A DNA stretch of 64,000 nt from the NCBI RefSeq assembly GCF_000730605.1, contig NZ_BBIS01000009.1, forward strand, positions 1 through 64,000, in the 5' to 3' direction. The DNA is from Pseudomonas monteilii NBRC 103158 = DSM 14164 (GTDB taxonomy: Bacteria; Pseudomonadota; Gammaproteobacteria; Pseudomonadales; Pseudomonadaceae). This document shows, one piece after another, positions 16,951 to 24,976 of the stretch; positions within the stretch are counted from its first letter, which is position 1, and every line of letters begins with the position of its first letter. A program made the position numbers and the translations under genes. The notes beneath the pieces are model-generated. The model ran no database searches and was not told the DNA's origin. It worked only from the letters and a program-made list of their open reading frames with translations.

Positions 16951-17616
16951 CTAACGCCGCAGGTAGTCGGCAAAATCGATATCCCCGGCACTGAGAATGG
17001 CCTGCACCCGGTTATGCACATTGAGCTTGCGCAAGATCGCCGAAACATGCGCCTTCACCGTGGTTTCGGCGATGTCCAGCGTATAGGCAATCTGCTTGTT
17101 CGACTCACCCTTGGTCATGCGCTCCAGTACCAGCAGCTGCTTGCGGGTCAGGGCCTGGAGCATTTCCGGCGGGAAGCTCGGCGCCTCGTTGTGGCGCCGG
17201 CTGGTGTTGCTTTTCTGGGCGCGGATGATGTCGGGCGGCAGGTAGACATTGCCGTTGAGGATCTGCTCGATCGCTTCGATCATCTGCGAACGGGGCGAAG
17301 ACTTGGTAATGAAACCCACGGCACCGTAGGTGATGGCCTGCAGCACGATCTGCTTTTCCTGCTCGGCCGAAACGATCACCACCGGGGTGGTCGGCGCCTC
17401 GTTGCGCAGGGTAATCAGCCCGTTAAGGCCATGCATGCCGGGCATGTTCAGGTCGAGCAGGATCAGGTCGAGGTCGTCGTGCGCCTGGGTCAGGGCCAGG
17501 GCGCTGTCCAGGTCGGCGGTTTCCATGACCTCGCTGCCCTGGAAGCCATCGCTGATGACGTTGTGGATGGCTTCGCGAAACAGCGGGTGATCGTCGGCAA
17601 TCAAAATTTTGTACAT
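16951..17616 (-). CDS. agmR: LuxR-type response regulator AgmR/PedR1 (ErbR homologue)
   Basis: A 221-residue NarL/LuxR-family regulator. The receiver domain (1-120) has acidic DD at 8-9, the phospho-acceptor Asp in [13 protein letters not shown], and Lys in FITKSS. A DNA-binding HTH fills about 155-215 ([32 protein letters not shown]). This is the regulator called AgmR, ErbR or PedR1, which activates PQQ-dependent alcohol oxidation. It lies at the end of the minus-strand run that includes the CXXCW protein. Its cognate kinase is probably one or both of the ErcS-like hybrid kinases in this block. Confidence 0.9.
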   Translation of the reverse strand: MYKILIADDHPLFREAIHNVISDGFQGSEVMETADLDSALALTQAHDDLDLILLDLNMPGMHGLNGLITLRNEAPTTPVVIVSAEQEKQIVLQAITYGAVGFITKSSPRSQMIEAIEQILNGNVYLPPDIIRAQKSNTSRRHNEAPSFPPEMLQALTRKQLLVLERMTKGESNKQIAYTLDIAETTVKAHVSAILRKLNVHNRVQAILSAGDIDFADYLRR

Positions 17617-17670
17617 GGCCTTTTCACCTTGTTTTTATTGGAGGGGGCGGGGCACGCATTTACAGGCAGT

Positions 17671-18219
17671 TCAGGGAAAGGGTACAGGTTGCGCTGGCTG
17701 CAGCGGCAGGTTGGCCTGCTGCCAGGCGTCCAGGCCGTCGCGGTACCAGTACAGGTTGTTGTAGCCCAGGGCTTTAGCGCGTTTTACCGCGTTCCAGCTT
17801 AACCAGCAATCGGAGCGGCAATAAAAAACCAGGGGGTGCTCCGGGTGCCCGGCAGTGGCTTTTTGCAGGTTGCGCACGAAGTAGTCCTGCCAGGCCGGGC
17901 TCAGCTCGCCGTCGCCGGTGTTGGCCAGCCAAAGGCTACCCGGGAGGTTGGCGTGCGGTTCGTCTTCGATGAATTGGCCTTGCAGCCATTGGCGGCGATA
18001 GACGTCGATCAGTACTGGCCTGGGGCTTTGTGCCAGCAGGTTTTGCAGCGTGGCGGTGTCGATGACTTGGCCGCCCTCGACCTGTTGCGGGGTCGGGCTG
18101 CGGTAGAGGGTGGCGCGGTAGCCTTCGGCGGAAAACAGCGGGGTGGTGTCGGCCTGGGCGATACCCAGTGACAGACACAGCGAAAGGGCAGCCAGCAAAG
18201 GGCGCGGGGCACGTGGCAT
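17671..18219 (-). CDS. PQQ-catabolism-associated rhodanese-like protein with CXXXCW motif
   Basis: A 182-residue periplasmic protein: signal peptide of about 23 residues (LLAALSLCLSLGIAQA-DTT), then a rhodanese-like domain. The active-site region reads VFYCRSDCWLSWNAVKRA, the cysteine-pair-plus-Trp motif that defines the PQQ-dependent-catabolism CXXCW family. The rhodanese signature ends in YNNLYWYRDGLDAWQ. A thiol or sulfur-relay role in the periplasm beside the quinoprotein dehydrogenases is likely but unproven. It lies 54 bp upstream of agmR in the same direction. Confidence 0.85.
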   Translation of the reverse strand: MPRAPRPLLAALSLCLSLGIAQADTTPLFSAEGYRATLYRSPTPQQVEGGQVIDTATLQNLLAQSPRPVLIDVYRRQWLQGQFIEDEPHANLPGSLWLANTGDGELSPAWQDYFVRNLQKATAGHPEHPLVFYCRSDCWLSWNAVKRAKALGYNNLYWYRDGLDAWQQANLPLQPAQPVPFP

Positions 18220-18295
18220 GGTTTTATCCTTTTTGTTATAGGCCCATTACATGCCAGTGGTGGTGTGTTGTGAATGCGACGATCAGACAGCAAAG

Positions 18296-18316
18296 GCAGT
18301 ACTAAAGTAGTAGGCA
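18296..18316. promoter_or_regulatory. TAGTA-type dyad upstream of the CXXCW gene
   Basis: GCAGTACTAAAGTAGTAGGC is partly palindromic. On the minus strand it contains CCTACTAC, like the upstream half of the ped-block tandem element. It lies 78 bp before the CXXCW start, a distance like that at the other sites, but the match is weaker. Confidence 0.35.
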
Positions 18317-18361
18317 CTGCTCAGGAAGATGGGGCCATAAAGCAGCCCCAGGCAGGAGGCT

Positions 18362-19153
18362 TCAGCGCGGCTTGCGCAGCGCGGCATGCTGAGGGTTGAA
18401 AGTGAGTATCGCCAGCAGGGTGAACAGCACGGTCAAGCCAAGGCATACAGCCAGTGCCAGCAGGTTCAACCGCTCATACAGGGCGAACCGCACCAGCTCC
18501 ACGGCATGGGTGAACGGGTTCACCGCACACAGCCAGTACAGCCACTGGCTGGCCTCGCGCATTTTCCACAGCGGGTACAAGGCCGACGACAGGAAAAACA
18601 GCGGGAAAATCACGAAGTTCATCACCCCGGCAAAGTTCTCCAGCTGGCGGATCGCGTTCGACAGCAGCAGCCCCAGGGCACTGAGCATCAACGCTACCAG
18701 CAGCATTGCCGGCAGCGCCAGCAGCAGGCCCGCCGCTGGCGGCTGTACGCCGTACAGCCAGGCGATGGCGAGGAAGGCATACACCTGCAGCAGGGAAATC
18801 AACGCGGTCGCCAACAGCTTGCTGCCCAGCAGGAACGGCCGTGGCAACGGGCTGGTCAGCAGCACGCGCATGCTGCCCATCTCCCGGTCATACACCATCG
18901 ACAGCGAGCCCTGCATGCCATTGAACAGCAAGATCATGCAGGCCAGGCCCGGGATGATGTACACCTCATAGGGAATGTAGGTGTCGTAGGGCTCGATGAT
19001 GGCAATGCCCAGGGCCGCACGAAACCCGGCGGCGAACACCAGCAACCACAGCAGCGGACGCACCAGCGCACTGAGCAGGCGCGTGCGCTGCATCACGAAG
19101 CGTAGCCATTCGCGCAGCATGATGCCGTTGAAACATTGCCAGTAAGCGTTCAT
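18362..19153 (-). CDS. pedC: ABC-2 type permease of the PQQ-alcohol-dehydrogenase system (PedC type)
   Basis: A 263-residue inner-membrane permease with six hydrophobic segments, of the ABC-2 export class. Typical features are YIIPGLACMILLFNGMQGSL, DREMGSMRVLLTSPLPR and PLFFLSSALYPLW. The family is found next to PQQ-dependent alcohol dehydrogenases and named after PedC of the phenylethanol cluster. The start overlaps the end of the ATPase gene by 4 bp, so the two form one exporter. What it exports is unknown. Confidence 0.85.
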   Translation of the reverse strand: MNAYWQCFNGIMLREWLRFVMQRTRLLSALVRPLLWLLVFAAGFRAALGIAIIEPYDTYIPYEVYIIPGLACMILLFNGMQGSLSMVYDREMGSMRVLLTSPLPRPFLLGSKLLATALISLLQVYAFLAIAWLYGVQPPAAGLLLALPAMLLVALMLSALGLLLSNAIRQLENFAGVMNFVIFPLFFLSSALYPLWKMREASQWLYWLCAVNPFTHAVELVRFALYERLNLLALAVCLGLTVLFTLLAILTFNPQHAALRKPR

Positions 19154-19890
19154 TGGGCATTGGCTCCTGAGGGCGCGCTGGTCAGCCGGGCAAAGGCATT
19201 GTCGAGGTCGCCACCGTGCTCCAGGCTCAGGGCGTCGGCGGTACCGCGTGCTACCAGGCGGCCTTGATGCAGAATCAGCAGGTCATCGCTGGGCTGGACC
19301 TCGTCCAGCAGGTGGGTGGTCCACAGCACGCTGAGCTGCTGCTCGCGGCACAGCCGCCGCACGTGCTGGTTGAGGGCCAGGCGGCTGGCCGGGTCGAGGC
19401 CGACACTGGCTTCGTCAAGCAGTAGCAGGCGTGGTTCGTGCAGCAGGGCGCGTGCAATCTCCACCCGGCGCCGATGGCCGATATTCAGCGCACGAACACG
19501 CTCATGCCGACGTTCGCCCAGGCCTTGACGGGCCAGTTCGGCGTCGACCCGTTGGCTGCCCTGGCGCCGCGACAGGCCATGCAGCGCCGCGTGGTAGCGC
19601 AGGTTCTGTTCAACGGTCAGGTCCAGGTCGAGGGTGCTTTGCTGAAACACCACGCCCATCTGGCGCAAAGCCGGGCGTGCGGCGTTGCGCAGCGAGCAGC
19701 CGCCTACGCGGATGTCGCCGTGCTGCAGGTCGTACAGGCGTGTAAGCAGGGCGATAAGTGTCGATTTGCCGGCCCCGTTGGGGCCCAGCAATGCGGCGAA
19801 TCGCCCTGGCGCCAGGCTGAACCCGACCTGTTTGAGTGCCGCGCGCTGGCCGTAGGCAAAGCTTACGTCGCTGACGTCGAGGGCGTTCAT
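19150..19890 (-). CDS. ABC transporter ATPase of the PQQ-alcohol-dehydrogenase system
   Basis: A 246-residue ATPase pairing with the PedC-type permease. Walker A is GPNGAGKST, Walker B is LLLLDEASVGLDP, the Q-loop is in VVFQQSTLDLDL and the switch His in WTTHLLDEV. The signature is unusual: LNIGHRRRVEIARALL replaces the common LSGGQ form. Its start overlaps the propeller gene by 4 bp. The set (binding protein, propeller, ATPase, permease) is conserved beside quinoprotein alcohol dehydrogenases, but its transported molecule is not known. Confidence 0.88.
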   Translation of the reverse strand: MNALDVSDVSFAYGQRAALKQVGFSLAPGRFAALLGPNGAGKSTLIALLTRLYDLQHGDIRVGGCSLRNAARPALRQMGVVFQQSTLDLDLTVEQNLRYHAALHGLSRRQGSQRVDAELARQGLGERRHERVRALNIGHRRRVEIARALLHEPRLLLLDEASVGLDPASRLALNQHVRRLCREQQLSVLWTTHLLDEVQPSDDLLILHQGRLVARGTADALSLEHGGDLDNAFARLTSAPSGANAQ

Positions 19891-20873
19891 GGTGTGACCA
19901 CCACACCCCAGGGGTAGCGCCCGACCTTCACCGACTTGAGCACTTTGAGGTTTTTCGCATCGATGACCGAAACATCGCCGCTGACGCCGTTGGTGGCCAG
20001 CAACTGGCTCTGGTCCGGGGTGAACGCCAGCTGCCAGACACGCCGCCCGACCAGCAGGTAGTCGAGCACCTCGTAGGTGTTGGCATCGATCACCGCCACA
20101 TGGTTGGCCGGGCCCAGGGCGACGAAGGCGTACTTGCCATCGGCGCTGAGCTTGATGCCCACCGGCTGGACCTTGTCCGGGTGTACGCCCTTGATCTGGA
20201 AGTTAAGGGTTTTGAGTACCTGGCGCGTGGCCACGTCGAGAATGGTCACCGTGCCGCCGATTTCCGCCGATGCCCACAGCCGCGAGCCGTCCTTGTTGAA
20301 CTCGACGAAGCGTGGCCGCTGATCGACCAGGGTGCTGTCGGCCAGGGTCTGGGTGCTGGTGTCGATCCAGTGCAGCATGTTGGTGGTTTCGCTGGTGTTG
20401 ACTGCCCATTTGCCGTCAGGGCTGACCGCCATGCCTTCGGGTTCGATGCCAACGTCGATCTGCCCCAGCACCTTGTCGGTGACGGTGTCGATCACTGTCA
20501 CCAGCGCGTCGTCCTCGTTGGACACGTACAGCCAGCGGTCGTTGGGGTGCAAGGCGAACTGCTCGGGGTCCTTGCCGGAGGGCAGCTCCTTGATGATCGT
20601 GCGGGTGGCCACGTCCATCACCTGCACCCGGTCCGAATCGCTGGCGCAGATGTACAGCAGTTTGTTGTCGTGGGACAGCAGCAGGCCGCGCGGGCGCTGG
20701 CCGACCGGCAAGGTGTCGGTGACTTCAAGCGTTTGCATGTCGATCAGGCTGAGGCTGTTGTCTTTCTCGTTGGAGACCCAGGCAGTGGCAGCCATGGTGT
20801 GCCCGCTGGCCAGTGCCAAGGCGGCCGATAGCAGGCTGGGGCAAAGCAGGGCCCTGTGAAAGAGGCGGCGCAT
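19887..20873 (-). CDS. PQQ-catabolism-associated YVTN beta-propeller protein
   Basis: A 328-residue periplasmic protein with a signal peptide of about 28 residues (SGHTMA-ATAWVSN). About seven YVTN-like blades follow, each with a pattern such as GKDPEQFALHPNDRWLYVSN or IEPEGMAVSPDGKWAV. It matches the beta-propeller family found only near PQQ-dependent alcohol dehydrogenases. No enzymatic residues are recognisable; a scaffold or binding role in the periplasm is likely. It overlaps the ATPase gene by 4 bp and lies 30 bp after the binding-protein gene. Confidence 0.88.
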   Translation of the reverse strand: MRRLFHRALLCPSLLSAALALASGHTMAATAWVSNEKDNSLSLIDMQTLEVTDTLPVGQRPRGLLLSHDNKLLYICASDSDRVQVMDVATRTIIKELPSGKDPEQFALHPNDRWLYVSNEDDALVTVIDTVTDKVLGQIDVGIEPEGMAVSPDGKWAVNTSETTNMLHWIDTSTQTLADSTLVDQRPRFVEFNKDGSRLWASAEIGGTVTILDVATRQVLKTLNFQIKGVHPDKVQPVGIKLSADGKYAFVALGPANHVAVIDANTYEVLDYLLVGRRVWQLAFTPDQSQLLATNGVSGDVSVIDAKNLKVLKSVKVGRYPWGVVVTP

Positions 20874-20903
20874 GGCGAATTCCTTATTGTTGTGGTGATC
20901 GGG

Positions 20904-22082
20904 TCAGGGGTAGCTGCAGGTCACTTCGGGCCTGTCGTAGCCCAGGCTGTCCATTTCGTTGAAGGGGTGCAGGAAACCTTCCTGCGGTGAGGTGCTGACC
21001 AGGGCGCGCGGCTGTACCAGCGGTATTGGCTGGCGCAGTTCGCCGTTCCACGGGCGGTAGCTGAGCTTGCGGCCCTTGAACCCGTCCAGCGGCCACTGTT
21101 CGCTGAGCAGCAGTTGCTGCAACGCACGTGCTTCGGTCTGGCGCAGTTTGCTGACTGCACTGGCGACGCTGCGCACGGCCATCCAGGCGGCGAAATCGCG
21201 GTCGTTCATCCAGCGCCCGGCCTGGGCTTCGAAGCGTTTTTGCAGCTGCGCGGCGCCGAAGGTTTCCACGGTCTTGTGCCAGCCGGTGGGGGTCAGCCCC
21301 TGGGTGCCTGCCACCGGGCGCGGGTACCAGGTCTGGTAGGGCAGGTACTCGCCGAAGTCGCCGCGTTCGTCCGCCACAAGCACCACGTCGTATTCGGCGG
21401 TTTGCGTGAACAGCGGCATGTCGGCCTGGGCGCTGCGGCGCTGGTCGTTGTCGAAGGTCCAGGCTTTTTCTGCAACCAGCTGCATACCAAAGCGCTTCAT
21501 CGCCCTGCGCAGGGCGGCGGCGTACGCCTGGTCGTCTTCGGTCTGGCCGACCACCAACAGTGCCCGCTGCCATTTGCGCAATACCATGAACTGCACCAGG
21601 GCGTCGGCCAGCATGGCCCGGCTCGGCAGGCTGTGCAGCACATTGCCCAGGCACTGGCTGCTGCGCAAGCTGTCGTCGGGGCTGCCGGCGTTGAACAGCA
21701 GGCTGTCGGGCAGGGCGGCAGACAAGGCGCGCAGGCTGGCGGCCGGGGCATTCACCACGAACAGCCGCAGGCCTTGGTCGTGCTGGGCCTTGGCCGCCTG
21801 CAGCAAGGCTTCGGGGCTGTCTGCCGTGGCCTTGGCCAGCTGGAATTGCTGCTTCAGGAAGCGCCCCGTGCTGTTGCTGTCGACAATCGCCAGCTCCGCG
21901 CCTTGCAGCCCGGCATCGGCAGGCTCGGGGATGATGTTGGACAACAAAGGGCCTGGGTCGGGGCGATAGCTCAGGTAGCCGATGCGTACCTGCAAGGGTT
22001 CTTCGGCGGGTACCAGCGGTGCGCACAGCGCTGCGGCCAGGGCCAGCAGGCAGGTCAGGGCAAGAGGGGCAGGCTGGCGCAT
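20904..22082 (-). CDS. ABC-type substrate-binding protein of the PQQ-alcohol-dehydrogenase system
   Basis: A 392-residue periplasmic protein with a signal peptide (LTCLLALAAALCAPLVPA-EEP). It resembles branched-chain amino-acid binding proteins (VRIGYLSYRPDPGP, LRLFVVNAPAASLRALSAALP, ALLVVGQTEDDQAYAAALRRA). The family is restricted to PQQ-dependent alcohol oxidation loci. It is the first gene of the minus-strand ABC operon. A binding protein next to an export-type permease is unexpected, so it may present a ligand for sensing or act with the propeller instead of feeding import. Confidence 0.85.
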   Translation of the reverse strand: MRQPAPLALTCLLALAAALCAPLVPAEEPLQVRIGYLSYRPDPGPLLSNIIPEPADAGLQGAELAIVDSNSTGRFLKQQFQLAKATADSPEALLQAAKAQHDQGLRLFVVNAPAASLRALSAALPDSLLFNAGSPDDSLRSSQCLGNVLHSLPSRAMLADALVQFMVLRKWQRALLVVGQTEDDQAYAAALRRAMKRFGMQLVAEKAWTFDNDQRRSAQADMPLFTQTAEYDVVLVADERGDFGEYLPYQTWYPRPVAGTQGLTPTGWHKTVETFGAAQLQKRFEAQAGRWMNDRDFAAWMAVRSVASAVSKLRQTEARALQQLLLSEQWPLDGFKGRKLSYRPWNGELRQPIPLVQPRALVSTSPQEGFLHPFNEMDSLGYDRPEVTCSYP

Positions 22083-22140
22083 AACTTACTCCACGGCAGA
22101 TGGCGCCAGCATAGGAAGCCCACCGGGAGGGGGAAATATG

Positions 22141-22183
22141 CAGAAAGTAGCGCCCGGCCGGTACCAAGGTAGTAATTCGGCGT
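22141..22183 (+). promoter_or_regulatory. Tandem ped-block motif upstream of pedS2
   Basis: CAGAAAGTAGCG starts at 22141 and ACCAAGGTAGTAATTCGGCG at 22163; the AAAGTAG/AAGGTAG cores are 22 bp apart. The second unit ends 60 bp before the pedS2 GTG start. It lies in the divergent region shared with the ABC operon. Confidence 0.5.
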
Positions 22184-22243
22184 AGGTGCTGCGGCTTTAC
22201 GATGGGAAACACGATGGGCTACAACGCCCAAGGAGAATCGCCT

Positions 22244-23518
22244 GTGCGCCCTGTCAACCTGTCGGCCCTGTGGCGGATCAACCTCTGGGTCAAGTGCTGC
22301 TTCGCACTGGTGACGCTGGCCTGTGCCGGCGTGCTGTTGCACCAGGCGGTGGCTGATGTCGAGCGTGAGTTGCAGTCTGCCGAAGCCGTGGTGGCTTACC
22401 TCGGCGACACCGCCGAACGTGACCCGGCAAGCCTGCAACCACGGCTGACCCAAAGCCTGCGCCATGTGCGGGTACACTGGCTGGCGGCGGGGGAAGCACC
22501 GCAGCTACCGCCGCAGAGCGGCCTGGATGCCTGGCTGGGCCGCCAGCTGTTGGGTGAGCGGCACAGTAGCAGCAGGCTGCTGGACCTGAATGGCGGGGCC
22601 CGGGTGCTGATCGCTGTAGATGCGCGGGATGAGATCGACGAAGTCTGGGATGCCTTGCAGCAACTGCTCGGCTTGTTCGGCCTGGCGTTGCTATTGAGCC
22701 TGTTGACCATCCGCTGGGCGGTACGGCGGGGCATGGGTTTGCTGGATGAGCTGCTGCAAGCCTTGCGTCAGGTCTCGGGCGGGCAGTTGACGGCCCGCCT
22801 GCGCGAGGCCGGCCTGCCGGAGGCCCGTCAGCTGGCGGAACACTTCAACCGCATGGCCGCCACCCTGGAGCAGACTCAGGCCGACAATACGCAACTGACG
22901 CAGGCCCTGCTGGCGGTGCAGGAGCAGGAACGCACCCACCTGGCGCAGACGCTGCACGACGACCTTGGCCAATACCTGGCAGGTATCCGTGCCCAGGTGT
23001 GCCTGTTGCGCATGGTGGCCGACCAGCCGACCGTGGTGGAGCAGACGGCGCAAGCCCTGGCACTCAATTGCGAGCGCCTGCAACAGGGGTTTCGTGCGTT
23101 GGTGCGCGACCTGTATCCGGTGGCGTTGCAGCACATGCCGCTGGCCGAAGCCTTCGACCTGCTGGTCAACCAGTGGCAGGCCAGCCAGGGCATCGATTGC
23201 CGCCTGCGGGTTGGCGAACACCTGCCAACGCTGCCCGGGGCGAGCCGCACGCACCTGTACCGGTTGCTGCAAGAGGCGCTGACCAATGTCGCCCGGCATG
23301 CCGGTGCCAGCCAGGTACGGGTACGCCTGCAACGCAGTACCAAGGGTCTGCGCCTGCTGATTCGCGACAATGGCTGCGGAGCCCGTCAGCCGCAACGGCC
23401 CGGCGTAGGCTTGCATTCGATGGCCGAACGCGCCCGTAGCCTGGGGGGCGAACTGCGCATTTTCAGCCGCCCCGGGGTTGGCTGGGCACTGGCTCTGAAC
23501 ATTCCCTTGGAGGTGTGA
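22244..23518 (+). CDS. pedS2: Sensor histidine kinase PedS2 (lanthanide-switch sensor)
   Basis: A 424-residue membrane kinase. A first membrane helix near residues 15-35 and a second near 150-170 flank a periplasmic domain of about 110 residues. HAMP follows (LLQALRQVSGGQLTARL), then a HisKA_3 dimerisation domain with the phospho-His in LAQTLHDDLGQYLAG, and an ATPase domain (EALTNVARHAGA, GVGLHSMAERARSLGG). The GTG at 22244 is chosen because AAGGAG lies 8 bp ahead; upstream ATGs at 22202 and 22214 lack such a site. In P. putida, PedS2/PedR2 is the reported pair that switches between PedE and PedH in response to lanthanides. Confidence 0.88.
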   Translation: MRPVNLSALWRINLWVKCCFALVTLACAGVLLHQAVADVERELQSAEAVVAYLGDTAERDPASLQPRLTQSLRHVRVHWLAAGEAPQLPPQSGLDAWLGRQLLGERHSSSRLLDLNGGARVLIAVDARDEIDEVWDALQQLLGLFGLALLLSLLTIRWAVRRGMGLLDELLQALRQVSGGQLTARLREAGLPEARQLAEHFNRMAATLEQTQADNTQLTQALLAVQEQERTHLAQTLHDDLGQYLAGIRAQVCLLRMVADQPTVVEQTAQALALNCERLQQGFRALVRDLYPVALQHMPLAEAFDLLVNQWQASQGIDCRLRVGEHLPTLPGASRTHLYRLLQEALTNVARHAGASQVRVRLQRSTKGLRLLIRDNGCGARQPQRPGVGLHSMAERARSLGGELRIFSRPGVGWALALNIPLEV

Positions 23519-24156
23519 TGAATATTGTATTGGTCGATGACCATGCCGTGGTCCGCCAGGGCTATGCCAGCCTGCTGCGGGCGGTGTTGCCCACGATGGA
23601 AGTACGAGAGGCTGCCAGTGGCGAAGAGGCCTTGGCCCGGGTTCAGGAGCAAGTGCCTAATCTGGTGATCATGGATTTTGGCCTGCCTGGCATTAGCGGC
23701 CTTGAAACCACCCGCCGCCTGCGCCAGCGCCTGCCCCAGTTGCGGGTGCTGTTTTTCAGCATGCATGATGAGCTGCCGCTGGTGCGCCAGGCGCTTGAAG
23801 CCGGGGCCTTGGGTTACCTGACCAAAAACTCGGCGCCCGAGGTGTTGATCGAGGCGGTGCAGCGGGTGTTGGCCGGGCATGCCTACATCGAGCAGCCTTT
23901 GGCTACCCAGTTGGCTTGCACTTCACCACAAAACGCCAATGACCCGCGTTTGCAGCGCATGACCCAGCGTGAGTTGGAGATTTTCACGATGTTGGCCAAA
24001 GGCACTCCGGCGCGGGTGATTGCCGAGCAGTTGTGTATCAGCGCCAAGACCGTGTCCAATCATTTGACCTTGCTCAAGAGCAAGTTGCAGGTCAGCTCGC
24101 ATGCCGAGCTGGTGCATCTGGGGATTGACCTGGGGGTGGTGCGGGTGGCGGGGTGA
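23518..24156 (+). CDS. pedR2: LuxR-type response regulator PedR2
   Basis: A 212-residue NarL-type regulator. The receiver has DD at 8-9, the phospho-acceptor in LVIMDFGLPGISG and the lysine in YLTKNSAPEV. The C-terminal HTH is RMTQRELEIFTMLAKG followed by VIAEQLCISAKTVSNHLTLL. Its ATG shares one base with the pedS2 stop (TGATG), and GGAGG lies just before it. It is the expected partner of PedS2, activating pedE and repressing pedH without lanthanides according to published work on this pair. A dyad found at both targets in this window is a candidate binding site. Confidence 0.9.
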   Translation: MNIVLVDDHAVVRQGYASLLRAVLPTMEVREAASGEEALARVQEQVPNLVIMDFGLPGISGLETTRRLRQRLPQLRVLFFSMHDELPLVRQALEAGALGYLTKNSAPEVLIEAVQRVLAGHAYIEQPLATQLACTSPQNANDPRLQRMTQRELEIFTMLAKGTPARVIAEQLCISAKTVSNHLTLLKSKLQVSSHAELVHLGIDLGVVRVAG

Positions 24157-24174
24157 TTCGACGTGCGGGATGCG

Positions 24175-24224
24175 GCGCCTGTGAGATCGAGCGCCGCCCG
24201 CGCGGCGCTGGATCTCACAGGCGC
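24175..24224. terminator. Long palindrome between convergent pedR2 and pentapeptide gene
   Basis: A 50-base near-perfect hairpin. The outer arms GCGCCTGTGAGATC and GATCTCACAGGCGC pair over 14 bp and the inner arms AGCGCCG and CGGCGCT over 7. The inner part recurs at 30245. It is placed to end transcription from both sides. Confidence 0.65.
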
Positions 24225-24250
24225 TGAAGATGCCACGGCGAACCCTTCGC

Positions 24251-24910
24251 TCATTTATCCCAGGTCTCAGGGCACCCCTTGCACCCCTCCATGTTGGCCT
24301 CCTGAAAATTCCCGTAATGCTGCCGCGCCCCGCGCAAATCGGCGCGTTCCAGGTTGCTCTGGCCAAATTTGGCTTCTTGCAGATTAGCGTCCCCCAGGTT
24401 GGCCTGTTGCAGGTCCGTCTTGCTCAGCCAGGCCATTTCCAGGTCTGCGGCCTGCAGGTTGGCCTGATGCATCTTTGCCCCTGACAGTCGGGCGAACTGC
24501 AAGTAGGCCGCGCCGAGGTCGGCTTTCTTGAACTGCGCGCCTTGGGCGAACATGCCCCAGCCCTGGATGGCGACCAACTTGCTATTGCTCAGGTCAGCCA
24601 GGCGCAGGTTGCTTTGCTGCAGGCTGGCGCGGGTCAGGTTGGCGCCTTGCAGGCGGGCCTTTTCCAGATTGGCCAGGTCCAGCCGGGCATGGCGCAGGTC
24701 GGCCTCACGCAAGTCGGCGCCGGCCAGGTTCATCTTGCGCAGGTCCTGGTTGGCCAGGTTGGCGCCGCGAAGGTTGGCCCCCGGGCACTGGCTGGCTTCG
24801 GCAATCACGCAACCGTTGACGGTCAGGGGGGCATCGTTGCCATCGTCGTCGGCACTAACCGCCATGGCGGGTGACAGTACCAACAGCAAGGCAAATGGCA
24901 GGTAGTTCAT
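24251..24910 (-). CDS. Periplasmic pentapeptide-repeat protein
   Basis: A 219-residue secreted protein with a signal peptide (LPFALLLVLSPAMAVSA-DDD). From about residue 44 to the end it consists of A(D/N)Lxx pentapeptide repeats (ANLRGANLANQDLRKMNLAG and onward), which would fold as a right-handed four-sided beta-helix. Three cysteines are notable: VNGCVIAEASQC before the repeats and GCKGC at the end. It lies 66 bp downstream of pedE on the same strand and is probably cotranscribed. Its function is unknown; placement suggests a helper for periplasmic alcohol oxidation. Confidence 0.8.
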   Translation of the reverse strand: MNYLPFALLLVLSPAMAVSADDDGNDAPLTVNGCVIAEASQCPGANLRGANLANQDLRKMNLAGADLREADLRHARLDLANLEKARLQGANLTRASLQQSNLRLADLSNSKLVAIQGWGMFAQGAQFKKADLGAAYLQFARLSGAKMHQANLQAADLEMAWLSKTDLQQANLGDANLQEAKFGQSNLERADLRGARQHYGNFQEANMEGCKGCPETWDK

Positions 24911-24976
24911 GGTGAAAGGCTCCTGGCGGAAGATGAGCAAAAGCGGGGAGGGGGTTGGCCCGCTCCCCGCTGGCGA

